A stretch of DNA of 64,000 nucleotides from the NCBI RefSeq assembly GCF_013349995.1, contig NZ_JABVXF010000003.1, forward strand, positions 1 through 64,000. The letters run 5' to 3'. Of the stretch, positions 27,880 through 38,208 are shown one piece after another. The stretch comes from Pseudoalteromonas sp. 0303. GTDB taxonomy: Bacteria; Pseudomonadota; Gammaproteobacteria; Enterobacterales; Alteromonadaceae. Each line of letters begins with the position of its first letter. The first letter of the stretch is position 1. Below the pieces are notes generated by a model. That model was not told the origin of the DNA, did no database searches, and saw nothing but the letters and a program-made list of their open reading frames with translations. Position numbers and translations under genes: made by a program.

Positions 27880-30351
27880 TTAGAATGTATTACTAATGTT
27901 AAAGCTGATGGTCTTCGTATCGTCATCTTCTTCTTTTTGCAATGGATACGCAAAACTGATCAGCATTGGACCCATCGGAGAGATCCATTGTAGAGAAAGA
28001 CCAGTTGAAACCCTAAAGCGCATCGGATCTGCATAGTCATCCAATTTTGCACGCTCGTCTGTTGAAAGGTTTTGATAACGGTCAATATTAAACTCTGTAT
28101 CCCATACGTTTGCAGCATCTACGAAGAAGCTAGTACGTACAGAGCTGGTGTTTTCTTCATCTAAGAAAGGTGTTGGAACAATAAGCTCCATCCCTGCTAC
28201 CGCTTTGGCGTTACCACCAATTCGGCCTGCTGTGTAAAGTTGGTCAAACTCTGATGCACCACCAATGCTACCTGTTGTTGTACCATCAGGTAATGGTGTA
28301 CCAGGAATGCTTTGCGGAACACGTGATACAGCACGTGGTAAGATCGTATTACGGTCAAAGCCACGTAGTTCCATTTCAGTAATTCTGAAAAACTCTTGGA
28401 ACGGCAGTGTTTGGTCATAACCATTGGTTGTACCGTAACCATTACCGTAACCAAGTGCCGCACGCGTTGAGAACACCCAGCGGTGGTCATTACTGATTGG
28501 CCAGTAGAAACGCGAGTCATAATTTAGTTTAAAGTACTGTAAATCAGAGTTTGGCGTTGTCGCAGTTAAGTTAAGAGATTGGCGCGAACCTGCTGTTGGG
28601 AATAAACCACGGTTAACAGTAACACGTGACCAACCTGCACTTAACTCGTACTTAGTAAAGTCAAAGCCTGCGTCTGGATTTTCAGGGTCTAAGAATGTTT
28701 CACGAATAACACGTGTTTGCTCATATTCTGCAATATCAGACAGCTCTTCTTGCACCCAACGAACACCAAAGTTAATACGGTTTACCGCATCGATTGGGAA
28801 ACCAATGTTTGTACCAATACCGTAACTCTTCGATTTATAGTCGATGAGGCTGAATTTACTTGCATCATAGTTACTGTAGAAGATGCTACTACCTTGCGAT
28901 ACACCATCCGGCGTAAAGTAAGGGTCAGTATAAGACACACTAATACGCTCAGAACCACGTGAAGTATTGATGTTAAAACCAATTTGGTTACCGGTACCTA
29001 AGAAGTTTGATTCACTCACACCAATGTTAAATTGCAGACCTAAGTAAGAACCATAAGCAAGGCCTGCGTTAAAGCTACCTGCAGATTGTTCTTTAACAGT
29101 AAAATCTACATCAACTTGGTCATCTACACCTGGTACTGGTACAACATTAAAATCAACGCTTTCCATGTAAGGTAAACGCTGGATTTGCAGTTTAGAGCGC
29201 TCAAGGCTTTGGTTTGATAACCATGCACCTTCAAGCTGTGTCATTTCACGACGAACCACTTCATCAGAAGTATTTTGGTTACCGCCCACAATGATACGAC
29301 GAACATAAACACGTTTGCCCGGATTAACAGAAAGCGTTAATTGAACTTCTTTATTTTCGTCATCAATTTCTGGGATGGTACGTACTTCAGCATTGGCATA
29401 ACCAAAACGTGCTAAGTAGCTTTTGATAAACTCTTCTGATGATGTCACCACAGAGCCGTTATAAAGCTCACCAGTTTTTAGCGGGATAACGCTCTTAATA
29501 AGCTCTTCACGGCCTAACAGGTCACCAATAAAGTCAAAGCCTTTCACTTTGTATTTAACACCTTCGGTGATATTTGCTGTTACATAAACAGAATCACGCT
29601 CAGGGCTAACTGATACTTGTGTCGAATCGATATTAAAACGTAGGTAACCACGGTCTAAGTAGTAACTACGAATTTTCTCTAAATCGCCTTCGATAGTTTG
29701 CTTTTGGTAGCGGTCACTCGACATGAATTTCCACCACGGTAAATCTTGCTGAGACTCGGCTAATTTAAGTAGCTCTTCATCTGAGAAAAGCTCGTTACCA
29801 ACCAAGTTGATTTGACGAATTGACGCTGCGTCACCTTCATCAAATGTGAATAAAAGTTTTACACGGTTACGCGGTAACTTAGTAATGCTTACATCCACTT
29901 TTGCATTGTACTTACCAATACTGTGGAAGAATTCAACTAAGCCTTTTTCAATGTTATCAAGAACCGTTTTATCAAGCGGCTCACCAGTACGGATATCTTG
30001 CTGGTCTAGCGACTCATTAAGTTGCTCATCTTTGATGTCTTTATTGCCATCAAATTCGATCATGCTGATCGTTGGGCGTTCAGTCACTCGGAAGATAACA
30101 CTGTTGCCATCACGTAATGCTTTAATATTGTCAAAGTGACCTGAACGATAGAGAGCCTTTATGGTTCTAGAAATTGTGTACTCATCAATATTATCGCCCA
30201 CGTTGATAGGGATATGCGTTAACGCTGCACCCAGTGCAACACGCTGTAAACCTTCAACTTTTAAATCATCTACAATAAAGGAGTTTTGGCCTAGGGCTGC
30301 AAAGCTAGCACCTAATAAACTTGAAACTGCCAAATGTTTTTTTATAGCCAT
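27880..30351 (-). CDS. bamA: Outer membrane protein assembly factor BamA
   Basis: BamA is the central beta-barrel of the Bam complex that folds and inserts outer-membrane proteins. The 823-residue precursor has a signal peptide, five POTRA domains (about 25-420, beginning FIVDDLKVEGLQRVALGAA) and a C-terminal 16-strand barrel. The barrel includes MELRGFDRN, where the RGF motif of lid loop 6 is intact, and the protein ends in Phe (SFNISNTF). The ATG at 30351 gives the signal peptide, and upstream in-frame starts do not. Confidence 0.97.
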   Translation of the reverse strand: MAIKKHLAVSSLLGASFAALGQNSFIVDDLKVEGLQRVALGAALTHIPINVGDNIDEYTISRTIKALYRSGHFDNIKALRDGNSVIFRVTERPTISMIEFDGNKDIKDEQLNESLDQQDIRTGEPLDKTVLDNIEKGLVEFFHSIGKYNAKVDVSITKLPRNRVKLLFTFDEGDAASIRQINLVGNELFSDEELLKLAESQQDLPWWKFMSSDRYQKQTIEGDLEKIRSYYLDRGYLRFNIDSTQVSVSPERDSVYVTANITEGVKYKVKGFDFIGDLLGREELIKSVIPLKTGELYNGSVVTSSEEFIKSYLARFGYANAEVRTIPEIDDENKEVQLTLSVNPGKRVYVRRIIVGGNQNTSDEVVRREMTQLEGAWLSNQSLERSKLQIQRLPYMESVDFNVVPVPGVDDQVDVDFTVKEQSAGSFNAGLAYGSYLGLQFNIGVSESNFLGTGNQIGFNINTSRGSERISVSYTDPYFTPDGVSQGSSIFYSNYDASKFSLIDYKSKSYGIGTNIGFPIDAVNRINFGVRWVQEELSDIAEYEQTRVIRETFLDPENPDAGFDFTKYELSAGWSRVTVNRGLFPTAGSRQSLNLTATTPNSDLQYFKLNYDSRFYWPISNDHRWVFSTRAALGYGNGYGTTNGYDQTLPFQEFFRITEMELRGFDRNTILPRAVSRVPQSIPGTPLPDGTTTGSIGGASEFDQLYTAGRIGGNAKAVAGMELIVPTPFLDEENTSSVRTSFFVDAANVWDTEFNIDRYQNLSTDERAKLDDYADPMRFRVSTGLSLQWISPMGPMLISFAYPLQKEEDDDTKTISFNISNTF

Positions 30352-30457
30352 TTTGTTATCTTTATCCTTTACAACTGTATTACCGCTCAACACCTTATAA
30401 ATTTAACTTTTGCGGTGTTTTACAATCGTGTTCAAATTGGAATTTTTCGCTTACTTG

Positions 30458-31810
30458 TTATAAACGCGATACATCATTGAACAAAGCGAAACATGTTAAA
30501 AACAGAAGCAGCAAGGCCCCCACTTTAAAACCAAATTCTTGCGTCTTTTCAGAGACCGGCTTTTTGCGAAAAAGTTCAATTATGTAATACATTAAGTGCC
30601 CACCATCTAGCACTGGCAGCGGTAATAAGTTAAATACGCCAAGGTTTACACTAATCAATGCTAAAAAGCTTAAAAATGCAACCAAGCCATAGCTTACGCT
30701 AGTTCCCGCGCCAACTGCAATGCCCACCGGGCCACTTAAATTTTTAACCGACACCTGACCGGTAATTAAATTACCAATCATGTCAAAACTAAGGGTAATT
30801 AAACGCCATGTTTCTTGTATGCCCAGCACAATACTATCGACAGGGCCATAATGTCTAGTTTCAATATAGTTTTCTGGCCATGGCTCAACCACCGGAGACA
30901 CACCTAAAAAGCCCTGAGCAACGCCCGCATCATTGGTTCTGCTTTGTGGCGTCACTGACAGCTCTTTTATACTATCTTGCCTTTGTACACTAAATTGTAA
31001 GGATTTGTTAGGTGATTGCTGAATTAATGAAACTAACCGGGTCCAACTGCTGATATTTTCACCATTTACAGCAAGGATTTTGTCGTTAACCTGTAACCCT
31101 GCAGCTTCTGCCGCCGAGCCTTTGCTGATCATCGCTACTTCTAAAAGTGCTTTAGGACGAAATGGTACAATGCCTATCGAGGTTAATGGTGGTACGTCTT
31201 GTTGATCTAATTTCCAACCATCTAAGTTAAGAGTACGCACATGCTTTTGATAATTCTGATCGCGAAGCGTTACCACAACACTTTGCTCACCTAAGCGGCT
31301 CATGAGCGAGAATGTGGCATCTTGCCAAGTATTGATATCGTCTTCACCAATTTTAATAATTTGCTGATTTGGCTCAATATTAGCAGCTGCGGCACGACTG
31401 CCTTGAGACACCTCACCCACCACAGGTTTTAATGACTGAACGCCGACCATATACATTACAGCAAGGGCAAAAATAGCGAATAAAAAGTTTGCCATCGGGC
31501 CAGCAGCCACAATCGCAATACGTGCTTTTACTGATTTAGCATTAAATGATAAATGTCGCTGCTCTGGCGGGACTTCGTCAACACGCTCATCAAGCATTTT
31601 GACATAGCCACCTAGTGGGATTGCTGCAATCACATATTCAGTTTGCTGTTTGTCGTACCACTTGACTAATGGCTTACCAAAGCCAATTGAAAAACGCAGC
31701 ACTTTCACGCCGGCTTTCCGCGCAACCCAGAAATGACCATATTCATGCACAGTCACTAAAATACCCAGAGCAAGAATAAATGAGCCAAGATTCCAGAAAA
31801 AATCAAACAT
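30458..31810 (-). CDS. rseP: Regulator of sigma-E protease RseP
   Basis: RseP is the site-2 intramembrane zinc metalloprotease that cuts RseA and so activates sigma-E during envelope stress. It also clears signal peptides. The 450-residue protein has the active-site motif VHEYGH (H22, E23, H26) in the first membrane segment. Two periplasmic PDZ domains (about 125-310) and the second metal site NLLPLPVLDGGHL near residue 395 follow. It lies one base after dxr and upstream of bamA, as in E. coli. Confidence 0.97.
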   Translation of the reverse strand: MFDFFWNLGSFILALGILVTVHEYGHFWVARKAGVKVLRFSIGFGKPLVKWYDKQQTEYVIAAIPLGGYVKMLDERVDEVPPEQRHLSFNAKSVKARIAIVAAGPMANFLFAIFALAVMYMVGVQSLKPVVGEVSQGSRAAAANIEPNQQIIKIGEDDINTWQDATFSLMSRLGEQSVVVTLRDQNYQKHVRTLNLDGWKLDQQDVPPLTSIGIVPFRPKALLEVAMISKGSAAEAAGLQVNDKILAVNGENISSWTRLVSLIQQSPNKSLQFSVQRQDSIKELSVTPQSRTNDAGVAQGFLGVSPVVEPWPENYIETRHYGPVDSIVLGIQETWRLITLSFDMIGNLITGQVSVKNLSGPVGIAVGAGTSVSYGLVAFLSFLALISVNLGVFNLLPLPVLDGGHLMYYIIELFRKKPVSEKTQEFGFKVGALLLLFLTCFALFNDVSRL

Positions 31811-31811
31811 G

Positions 31812-33011
31812 CTAGTTGATGCCTCTTTTTACAAACTCAGTCGCTTTTACACGTGCAGCTTGGTCGCAAGCTAAAATCTCATCGAGGGTCTGCACGTTGA
31901 TATTTTGTGTTGCATTGAGCGTTTCAGCGTTAATTCGATAAATATCTGTAAAGCCGATTTGACCATTTAGAAATGCTGCAACCGCTATTTCATTCGCCGC
32001 ATTTACTGTGGTGGTTGCACCTTGCCCCATTTCACACGCATCAATGGCAAGTTTTAAATTAGGGTAACGAGCATAATCTGGTTTAGTGAAAGTAAAATCT
32101 GCCATTTGTGAAAAATCGAGCGGTTTTACACCCGCATCGACACGCTCAGGAAAAGCTAAAGCATGAGCAATTGGTGTGCGCATATCTGGATTGCCCATTT
32201 GCGCAAGCACTGAGCCATCTTGATATTGCACCATAGAGTGAATAATACTTTGTGGGTGGATCACCACTTCAATATCACTGGCACAGCAGTTAAACAGCCA
32301 CTTGGCTTCTATAAACTCTAGGCCTTTATTCATCATAGTCGCTGAATCAACAGAAATCTTTTGTCCCATTGACCAGTTTGGATGTGCCACAGCCTCTGCA
32401 ACAGTCACTGATGGTAATGTCGCTAAATCACGCTTTAAGAAAGGACCGCCAGAACCTGTAAGCAAGATCTTGCTTACACCATTATCAGCTAGTAGGCCAG
32501 ATGCACTTTGTAATGATGCTGGCATACATTGGAAAATCGCATTATGTTCGCTATCGATAGGCAGTAAAGTGGCGCCATGTTGTTTTACTTTATCAATAAA
32601 CAACTGACCCGACATAACCAAGGATTCTTTATTTGCTAGCAACACTTTTTTGCCAGCTTCAACTGCACTTAAAGTCGGTAACAGACCTGCAGCACCTACT
32701 ATCGCCGACATCACTGCATCAACATCTGTGTGTGCAGCAAGCTCACACATCGCATCAACACCCGCTAGAACTTGTGTGTTACACGAGCTATTTGCAAGTA
32801 AATTCGATAGCGCATTAGCGGCTTGTTGATCAGCCATTACAGCAAACTTAGGCTGATGTGCGATACACAACTCAGCCATTTGCTCGGCATTTTTCCCCGC
32901 CGCTAAAGCAAAAACCGCAAAACGCTCCGGGTTTCTAGCAACAACATCTAAGGTGCTTAAACCGATTGAACCAGTTGCGCCCAGTACGACAAGTTGCTCT
33001 ACTTTGCTCAT
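31812..33011 (-). CDS. dxr: 1-deoxy-D-xylulose 5-phosphate reductoisomerase
   Basis: DXR (IspC) makes 2-C-methyl-D-erythritol 4-phosphate, the committed step of the MEP isoprenoid pathway. The 399-residue protein has the NADPH-binding [17 protein letters not shown], then [24 protein letters not shown] (metal-binding Asp and Glu) and the loop [20 protein letters not shown] in pieces. The ATG at 33011 overlaps the cdsA stop by 4 bp (ATGA). Confidence 0.97.
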   Translation of the reverse strand: MSKVEQLVVLGATGSIGLSTLDVVARNPERFAVFALAAGKNAEQMAELCIAHQPKFAVMADQQAANALSNLLANSSCNTQVLAGVDAMCELAAHTDVDAVMSAIVGAAGLLPTLSAVEAGKKVLLANKESLVMSGQLFIDKVKQHGATLLPIDSEHNAIFQCMPASLQSASGLLADNGVSKILLTGSGGPFLKRDLATLPSVTVAEAVAHPNWSMGQKISVDSATMMNKGLEFIEAKWLFNCCASDIEVVIHPQSIIHSMVQYQDGSVLAQMGNPDMRTPIAHALAFPERVDAGVKPLDFSQMADFTFTKPDYARYPNLKLAIDACEMGQGATTTVNAANEIAVAAFLNGQIGFTDIYRINAETLNATQNINVQTLDEILACDQAARVKATEFVKRGIN

Positions 33012-33874
33012 AAACTCAGTGTCCATGCGTAGCAAAGTACAAAAATTGGTGCAGCTGCGGTTAAGCTATCGATACGATCTAAAATACCGCCATGACCTGG
33101 TAAACATGAACCGCTGTCTTTCAAGCCAACTTCACGTTTAAACATACTTTCGAGTAAATCGCCTACAGCTGAGAATAACGCGATAAATGCAGTCATCACG
33201 GCATAGATTGGCCAAACACTCATATCAACATTAGTGAAATGGCAAAATGCTAAAACAAAAACAACCGAAGCCACTACACCACCTAATAAACCTTCAATCG
33301 TTTTATTAGGACTTACCTTTGGCATTAGTTTACGTTTACCTAAGTTCTTACCAGTAAAGTAAGCACCAATATCTGCACTCCACACAATACCAAGTACAAC
33401 TAAAATTAACATTGAACCAAAGTGAGTAGATTCGCCATACCCTGCGCTACGTAGTGTATTTAGTGCAAGCCAAAGTGGCACTAACGTTAAAAAACCAGCA
33501 ATGGCACGCATTACAATGCCTTCATTCCAAGCCTTTGCCATAGCTGGGTAGCGCCAAACTAAGTAAGTTGCCACAATCCACCATGCAAATGATAAGGTAA
33601 ATAGGTAGTTTGCATCACCCACTAATTGACCATTTTGCCAAAGTGATTCAATGGGCCAATGCCAGTTAAGTAATGCCAAAAATGCAGCCGTTGCGGCTAC
33701 AAATCCAAAACGTTTAACTTTATCGCATAGGCCCATAAATGCAGACCATTCCCACGCACCGAGTAAAACAATACCGGCGGCGATATAACTAAATAGTGTT
33801 AATGGGGTATAAAAAACCAAAATAAGTGCAAGTGGTGCCAACACGAGCGAGGTTAAAATTCGTTGTTTTAGCAA
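33008..33874 (-). CDS. cdsA: Phosphatidate cytidylyltransferase
   Basis: CdsA makes CDP-diacylglycerol, the precursor of all phospholipids. The 288-residue polytopic membrane protein carries the family signature near its C-terminus ([25 protein letters not shown], with the [11 protein letters not shown] ending). A TTG at 33874 is chosen: AAGG stands eight bases upstream and the N-terminus [15 protein letters not shown] fits the family. A TTG at 33889 is the alternative. It lies between uppS and dxr, the conserved place. Confidence 0.94.
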   Translation of the reverse strand: MLKQRILTSLVLAPLALILVFYTPLTLFSYIAAGIVLLGAWEWSAFMGLCDKVKRFGFVAATAAFLALLNWHWPIESLWQNGQLVGDANYLFTLSFAWWIVATYLVWRYPAMAKAWNEGIVMRAIAGFLTLVPLWLALNTLRSAGYGESTHFGSMLILVVLGIVWSADIGAYFTGKNLGKRKLMPKVSPNKTIEGLLGGVVASVVFVLAFCHFTNVDMSVWPIYAVMTAFIALFSAVGDLLESMFKREVGLKDSGSCLPGHGGILDRIDSLTAAAPIFVLCYAWTLSL

Positions 33875-33896
33875 TGTGTGTACCTTCAACTAGTAA

Positions 33897-34658
33897 TTAG
33901 GTCTCGGCGAGTAATTGTTTTATTTGTTCGCCTGTACAACCAAATCGTCGCTCTCTGGCAACGTAACATGCGATAGCGTCAGCAAATGCAGCTTCATTGA
34001 AGTCTGGCCAAAGCGTATCGGTAAAGTAAAGCTCTGCATAAGCCGCTTGCCATAAAAGGAAGTTACTGATGCGTAGATCTCCACCGGTGCGGATCATTAA
34101 ATCAAGCTCACCTTGGTCGGCCATACTCATTTGTTCAGCCATTAGCTCTTCAGTAATATCTTCTGCGGCCATTTCACCGGCTGCAACTTTTTTCGCAAGC
34201 GTTGTTGCGGCGTTAGTAATATCCCAACGTCCACCATAATTAGCTGCCACGTTTAACTGTAGACCCGTATTATTACGAGTTAATTCATGGGCTGCATCAA
34301 CTTTCTCACGCAGGCCTTCTGAAAAGCGTGATAAATCACCAATTATGTTTAGCTTTACATTATTTTTATGAAGTTTTTTAACTTCTTTGCCCAGTACGAA
34401 TAAAAATAGCTCCATAAGCGTATTTACTTCGTCCTCTGGACGTCGCCAATTTTCGCTACTAAATGCGAATAGTGTTAACGACTGTATACCTAAGCGAGTA
34501 CAAAATTGCACTGATTGACGAACCGCATCAACGCCTTTTTTGTGCCCATAAACACGTGGGCGATTTTTCGCTTGTGCCCAACGTCCGTTGCCATCCATGA
34601 TTATAGCGACATGCTTAGGCAAACTTTGCTGGGAAATTTTATCAGCGTTAAGAACCAT
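33897..34658 (-). CDS. uppS: Undecaprenyl diphosphate synthase
   Basis: UppS (IspU) makes the C55 lipid carrier used for peptidoglycan and O-antigen synthesis. The 253-residue soluble cis-prenyltransferase has the signature [13 protein letters not shown] with the catalytic Asp, then [14 protein letters not shown] and the C-terminal [19 protein letters not shown] in pieces. The ATG at 34658 gives the usual lead-in. A second ATG at 34676 begins directly after the T-run of a strong terminator, so the choice of start and the source of its mRNA are unusual. Confidence 0.92.
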   Translation of the reverse strand: MVLNADKISQQSLPKHVAIIMDGNGRWAQAKNRPRVYGHKKGVDAVRQSVQFCTRLGIQSLTLFAFSSENWRRPEDEVNTLMELFLFVLGKEVKKLHKNNVKLNIIGDLSRFSEGLREKVDAAHELTRNNTGLQLNVAANYGGRWDITNAATTLAKKVAAGEMAAEDITEELMAEQMSMADQGELDLMIRTGGDLRISNFLLWQAAYAELYFTDTLWPDFNEAAFADAIACYVARERRFGCTGEQIKQLLAET

Positions 34659-34676
34659 AAATATCGAGTATTCCAT

Positions 34677-34712
34677 AAAAAAACGCCGTCTAGTATACCC
34701 TAGACGGCGTTT
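34677..34712 (-). terminator. Strong intrinsic terminator between frr and uppS
   Basis: A perfect 13-bp stem AAACGCCGTCTAG/CTAGACGGCGTTT with a 6-nt loop is followed on the minus strand by seven T. It ends the frr transcript directly before the uppS coding region. The start of the 3' arm reads TATACT together with the loop, so a promoter embedded in the hairpin is possible. Confidence 0.9.
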
Positions 34713-34780
34713 CAAAACTAATAAATTTAGTTTCGCCTGTTTACTTGCAGAATCAATGTCTGAAAGATAAACAGCGGTTA

Positions 34781-35338
34781 TTAAATTTCCATTAGCTCAG
34801 CTTCTTTAGCAGCTAGTTGCGCGTCCATCTCTTTGATGAACTTATCAGTAAGCTTTTGAATCTCGTCTTCTGCTTGACGTGCTTCATCTTCAGAAATATC
34901 TTTTTCTTTCAATAAGCTCTTAATGTCGCCATTTGCATCACGACGGATGTTACGTACAGCAACACGACCGCTTTCAACTTCGCCACGTACGATTTTGATA
35001 AGGTCTTTACGACGCTCTTCTGTAAGTGGAGGAAGTGGAACACGAATAACAGTACCTGCAGACATTGGATTTAAACCTAAATCTGAAGCCATGATCGCTT
35101 TTTCTACTGCTTGCGCTAGTGACTTATCGAACACGCTAATTGCAAGTGTACGAGAGTCTTCAATTGTTACGTTAGCAACTTGGTTTAATGGCGTGTCAGC
35201 ACCGTAGTAAGACACTTGAATACCGTCAAGTAATGCTGGGTGCGCACGGCCTGTGCGAATTTTAGATAATTGACTGCCTAGTGCCGCAACACTTTTTTGC
35301 ATACGTTCTGACGCATCTTTTTTGATATCGTTAATCAC
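34781..35338 (-). CDS. frr: Ribosome recycling factor
   Basis: RRF splits post-termination ribosomes together with EF-G. The 185-residue protein has the standard length and family sequence throughout: [34 protein letters not shown] and [17 protein letters not shown], with the final [21 protein letters not shown] tail. It lies 14 bp after pyrH and before a strong terminator. Confidence 0.97.
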   Translation of the reverse strand: MINDIKKDASERMQKSVAALGSQLSKIRTGRAHPALLDGIQVSYYGADTPLNQVANVTIEDSRTLAISVFDKSLAQAVEKAIMASDLGLNPMSAGTVIRVPLPPLTEERRKDLIKIVRGEVESGRVAVRNIRRDANGDIKSLLKEKDISEDEARQAEDEIQKLTDKFIKEMDAQLAAKEAELMEI

Positions 35339-35352
35339 GGTTCAATCCTAAT

Positions 35353-36102
35353 CTATTTGCTAGTTTCATCTGAGGCTTGTGAAGAGATAAGCGTTCCTTC
35401 ATCTTCGCCCATAATAACACGCTTAAGCGCGCCTGATTTATTCATGTTAAATACGCTTAATGGCATGTTGTGGTCACGCGCCAGCGTAAATGCTGCTAAA
35501 TCCATAACCTTAAGCTCTTTATCAATGATTTCATTGTAGCTTAAGTGGCGATATAGTGTAGCGTCTGGGTTTTTCACTGGATCATCAGAGTAAACACCAT
35601 CCACTTTAGTCGCTTTGATTACAGTATCTGCTTCAATTTCAATACCACGTAAACACGCTGCTGAGTCAGTCGTGAAGAATGGGTTACCTGTACCCGCTGA
35701 GAAAATTACAACGCGGCCAGATTTTAATAGGCTGATAGCTTCTGCCCAGTTGTAAGCATCACACACACCGTTCAGTGGGATTGCAGACATTAAACGACAA
35801 TTTACAAATGCACGGTGCAGTGCATCACGCATTGCCAAACCATTCATTACAGTCGCAAGCATACCCATGTGGTCGCCAACTACGCGGTTCATACCCGCTT
35901 CTGCTAATGAACCACCACGCAAGAAGTTACCGCCACCGATAACTAAACCTACTTCTACGTCGAGCTCTACAAGTTCTTTAATTTCTTGAGCCATACGGTC
36001 AAGTACTTTTGGGTCGATGCCGAAGCCTTCGTCTCCCATTAATGCTTCACCGCTAAGTTTAAGAAGAACACGTCTAAAAATAGGTTTACGATTGATAGTC
36101 AT
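35353..36102 (-). CDS. pyrH: Uridylate kinase
   Basis: PyrH phosphorylates UMP to UDP in pyrimidine synthesis. The 249-residue protein belongs to the amino acid kinase family, with [20 protein letters not shown] at the N-terminus, [10 protein letters not shown] for phosphate binding, [16 protein letters not shown] and [11 protein letters not shown]. The ATG at 36102 is used, since the upstream in-frame stretch would read through the tsf terminator. Because that terminator precedes it, pyrH-frr is probably a separate transcript or fed by partial readthrough. Confidence 0.96.
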   Translation of the reverse strand: MTINRKPIFRRVLLKLSGEALMGDEGFGIDPKVLDRMAQEIKELVELDVEVGLVIGGGNFLRGGSLAEAGMNRVVGDHMGMLATVMNGLAMRDALHRAFVNCRLMSAIPLNGVCDAYNWAEAISLLKSGRVVIFSAGTGNPFFTTDSAACLRGIEIEADTVIKATKVDGVYSDDPVKNPDATLYRHLSYNEIIDKELKVMDLAAFTLARDHNMPLSVFNMNKSGALKRVIMGEDEGTLISSQASDETSK

Positions 36103-36130
36103 AATATTTGGGCCAGCCTTAGTAATGAGA

Positions 36131-36170
36131 TAAAAAATAACCGCGCTATGGTTACACATAAAACGCGGTT
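36131..36170 (-). terminator. Intrinsic terminator of rpsB-tsf
   Basis: A 7-bp stem AACCGCG/CGCGGTT (36139-36145 and 36164-36170), with an 18-nt loop, is followed on the minus strand by ATTTTTTA. It separates tsf from pyrH. Confidence 0.75.
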
Positions 36171-36253
36171 ATTTTAAAGAATTTTCATCAGTGACGCAAA
36201 AGCTAATAGCAGATTAATTTCATCTTATTGCCCTACGTCACTAAGTTAGAAAA

Positions 36254-37105
36254 TTACTCGCCTTTTGCAGCAGCGATTTGAGCAGCTACTTCAGCAGCGA
36301 AGTCTTCTTCTTTACGCTCGATACCTTCACCAACTTCTAAACGGATGAAGTTAGAAACAGTTGCGCCTTTCTCTTTAAGAATTTCGCCAACTGATTTTTT
36401 AGGTTCCATGATGAAAGCTTGACCAGTAAGAGAGATCTCACCAGTGAATTTCTTCATACGACCGATAACCATTTTCTCAGCGATTTCAGCAGGCTTGCCT
36501 TCGTTCATCGCGATATCGATTTGAACTGCTTTTTCTTTTTCAACAACGTCAGCTGGTACGTCTTCTGGGTTTACGAACTCAGGCTTAGACGCAGCTACGT
36601 GCATAGCAACTTGCTTAAGTGTTTCTTCGTCAGCTTCACCAACTACAACAACACCGATACGGTCGCCGTGGCGGTAAGAAGAAAGCTTGTCACCGTCGAT
36701 GTACTCAACGCGACGAACGTTGATGTTTTCACCGATTTTAGCAACTAGAGCAACACGAGTTTCTTCGAATTGTGCTTTAAGTGCTTCGATGTCTGCTTTA
36801 GATTCTGCAGCAGCGTCAAGAACTTGGTTAGCGAAACCAAGGAAGTTAGCGTCTTTAGCAACGAAGTCAGTTTGACAGTTAACTTCAAGAAGTGCAGCGA
36901 AACCGTTACCTTCTTTGATTAAGATTGTACCTTCAGCAGCGATGTTACCTGCTTTTTTAGCAGCCTTTGCAGCACCGCTCTTACGCATGTTTTCGATCGC
37001 TAACTCGATGTCACCGTTAGTTTCAGTTAACGCTTTTTTACAATCCATCATGCCAGCGCCAGTACGCTCGCGTAATTCTTTAACTAGGGCAGCAGTTACA
37101 GCCAT
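36254..37105 (-). CDS. tsf: Translation elongation factor Ts
   Basis: EF-Ts is the guanine nucleotide exchange factor for EF-Tu. The 283-residue protein matches the E. coli length. It has an N-terminal domain ([19 protein letters not shown]) and a core with the conserved [13 protein letters not shown] [13 protein letters not shown]. The alanine- and lysine-rich composition typical of highly expressed proteins is present. It is paired with rpsB, 103 bp upstream. Confidence 0.98.
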   Translation of the reverse strand: MAVTAALVKELRERTGAGMMDCKKALTETNGDIELAIENMRKSGAAKAAKKAGNIAAEGTILIKEGNGFAALLEVNCQTDFVAKDANFLGFANQVLDAAAESKADIEALKAQFEETRVALVAKIGENINVRRVEYIDGDKLSSYRHGDRIGVVVVGEADEETLKQVAMHVAASKPEFVNPEDVPADVVEKEKAVQIDIAMNEGKPAEIAEKMVIGRMKKFTGEISLTGQAFIMEPKKSVGEILKEKGATVSNFIRLEVGEGIERKEEDFAAEVAAQIAAAKGE

Positions 37106-37167
37106 TAGAATATCCTCAATTGAATTCTGTTATAGGGAAGCGGTATAGGCCGCTTAACAAGAATAAC

Positions 37168-37196
37168 AAGTCTTCACCTTAATTAGATGAAGACTT
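37168..37196 (-). terminator. Hairpin in the rpsB-tsf spacer, possible attenuator
   Basis: A 9-bp perfect stem AAGTCTTCA/TGAAGACTT with an 11-nt loop is followed on the minus strand by GTTATTCTT, a poor T-run. A partial terminator or processing site between rpsB and tsf would adjust their ratio, which is an inference from its position. Confidence 0.5.
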
Positions 37197-37208
37197 GATG
37201 ACAGCTAA

Positions 37209-37937
37209 TTATTCAGCTTCTACGAAGTCGTCTTTCTCAGCTTGAGCAACGATGTTGTTCTCACGACCTTCAGTGATCGCAGCTGATACAGCGCCTGTGT
37301 AAAGTTGGATAGCACGGATCGCATCGTCGTTACCAGGTACGATGTAATCAACACCGTCTGGGTTAGAGTTAGTATCAACGATAGCAACAACTGGAATACC
37401 TAGGTTGTTAGCTTCACGGATAGCGATGTGCTCGTGGTCTGCATCGATAACGAAAAGCGCGTCTGGAAGACCGCCCATGTCTTTGATACCACCAAGGCTC
37501 TTTTCAAGCTTTTCCATTTCACGAGTAAGCATTAACGCTTCTTTCTTAGTTAATTTCTCGAAAGTACCGTCTTGGCTTTGCGCTTCAAGGTCTTTAAGAC
37601 GCTTGATTGATTGACGAACTGTTTTCCAGTTAGTCAACATACCACCTAACCAACGGTGGTTTACGTAGAACTGCTCGCTTTGGATCGCTGCTTCTTTAAC
37701 TGCTTCGCTTGCTGCGCGCTTAGTACCAACGAAAAGTACTTTACCTTTGTTAGAAGCTGCGTTCGATAAGAACTTAAGTGCTTCGTTGAACATTGGTACA
37801 GTTTGCTCTAGGTTGATGATATGAACACGGTTACGAGCGCCGAAGATGAAAGGCTTCATCTTAGGGTTCCAGTAACGTGCCTGGTGACCAAAGTGAACAC
37901 CAGCTTGAAGCATATCGCGCATTGAAACGTTTGCCAT
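37209..37937 (-). CDS. rpsB: 30S ribosomal protein S2
   Basis: Ribosomal protein S2 of the small subunit, 242 residues. Family sequence is unbroken: [63 protein letters not shown] and [18 protein letters not shown]. It is preceded by a near-consensus promoter and a leader of about 178 nt, which in gammaproteobacteria is the site of S2 autoregulation. Confidence 0.98.
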   Translation of the reverse strand: MANVSMRDMLQAGVHFGHQARYWNPKMKPFIFGARNRVHIINLEQTVPMFNEALKFLSNAASNKGKVLFVGTKRAASEAVKEAAIQSEQFYVNHRWLGGMLTNWKTVRQSIKRLKDLEAQSQDGTFEKLTKKEALMLTREMEKLEKSLGGIKDMGGLPDALFVIDADHEHIAIREANNLGIPVVAIVDTNSNPDGVDYIVPGNDDAIRAIQLYTGAVSAAITEGRENNIVAQAEKDDFVEAE

Positions 37938-38150
37938 TTGTATAATCCTCTATAATTTAGGGTTAGGCCTCCACATATCCCATAGCACCAACACCGCAGT
38001 TAATTTGTAACTTAAGTGCACCCAAGTGTATGTGACGATACGTGTGTGTGTTAAAATAAAATTGTGTTTGCCTTAAATACAAAAAATCAGTTAAGAATTT
38101 ATTTGTAAAAAGACGGCGCGCTTTATACCATATTAAAATTGAAAACTCAA
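37938..38150 (-). promoter_or_regulatory. rpsB promoter and long mRNA leader
   Basis: Minus-strand TTGAGT (38150-38145) and TATAAA (38127-38122) are spaced 17 bp, followed by the GC-rich discriminator GCGCGCC expected of a stringently controlled promoter. Transcription should start near 38115, leaving about 178 nt before rpsB. An S2-responsive leader is known for E. coli rpsB. Its presence here is inferred from length and position, since I did not fold the RNA. Confidence 0.7.
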
Positions 38151-38208
38151 CGTCTAGTGCAAAATTTGTGCACTAAAAACTGACCTGAAAAACAACTTTG
38201 GAGCCTCA

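Noticed and set aside
30161..30400. Frames antisense to core genes, for example over the bamA start
   Set aside because: They lie within long, well-recognised genes on the other strand and show no family similarity.
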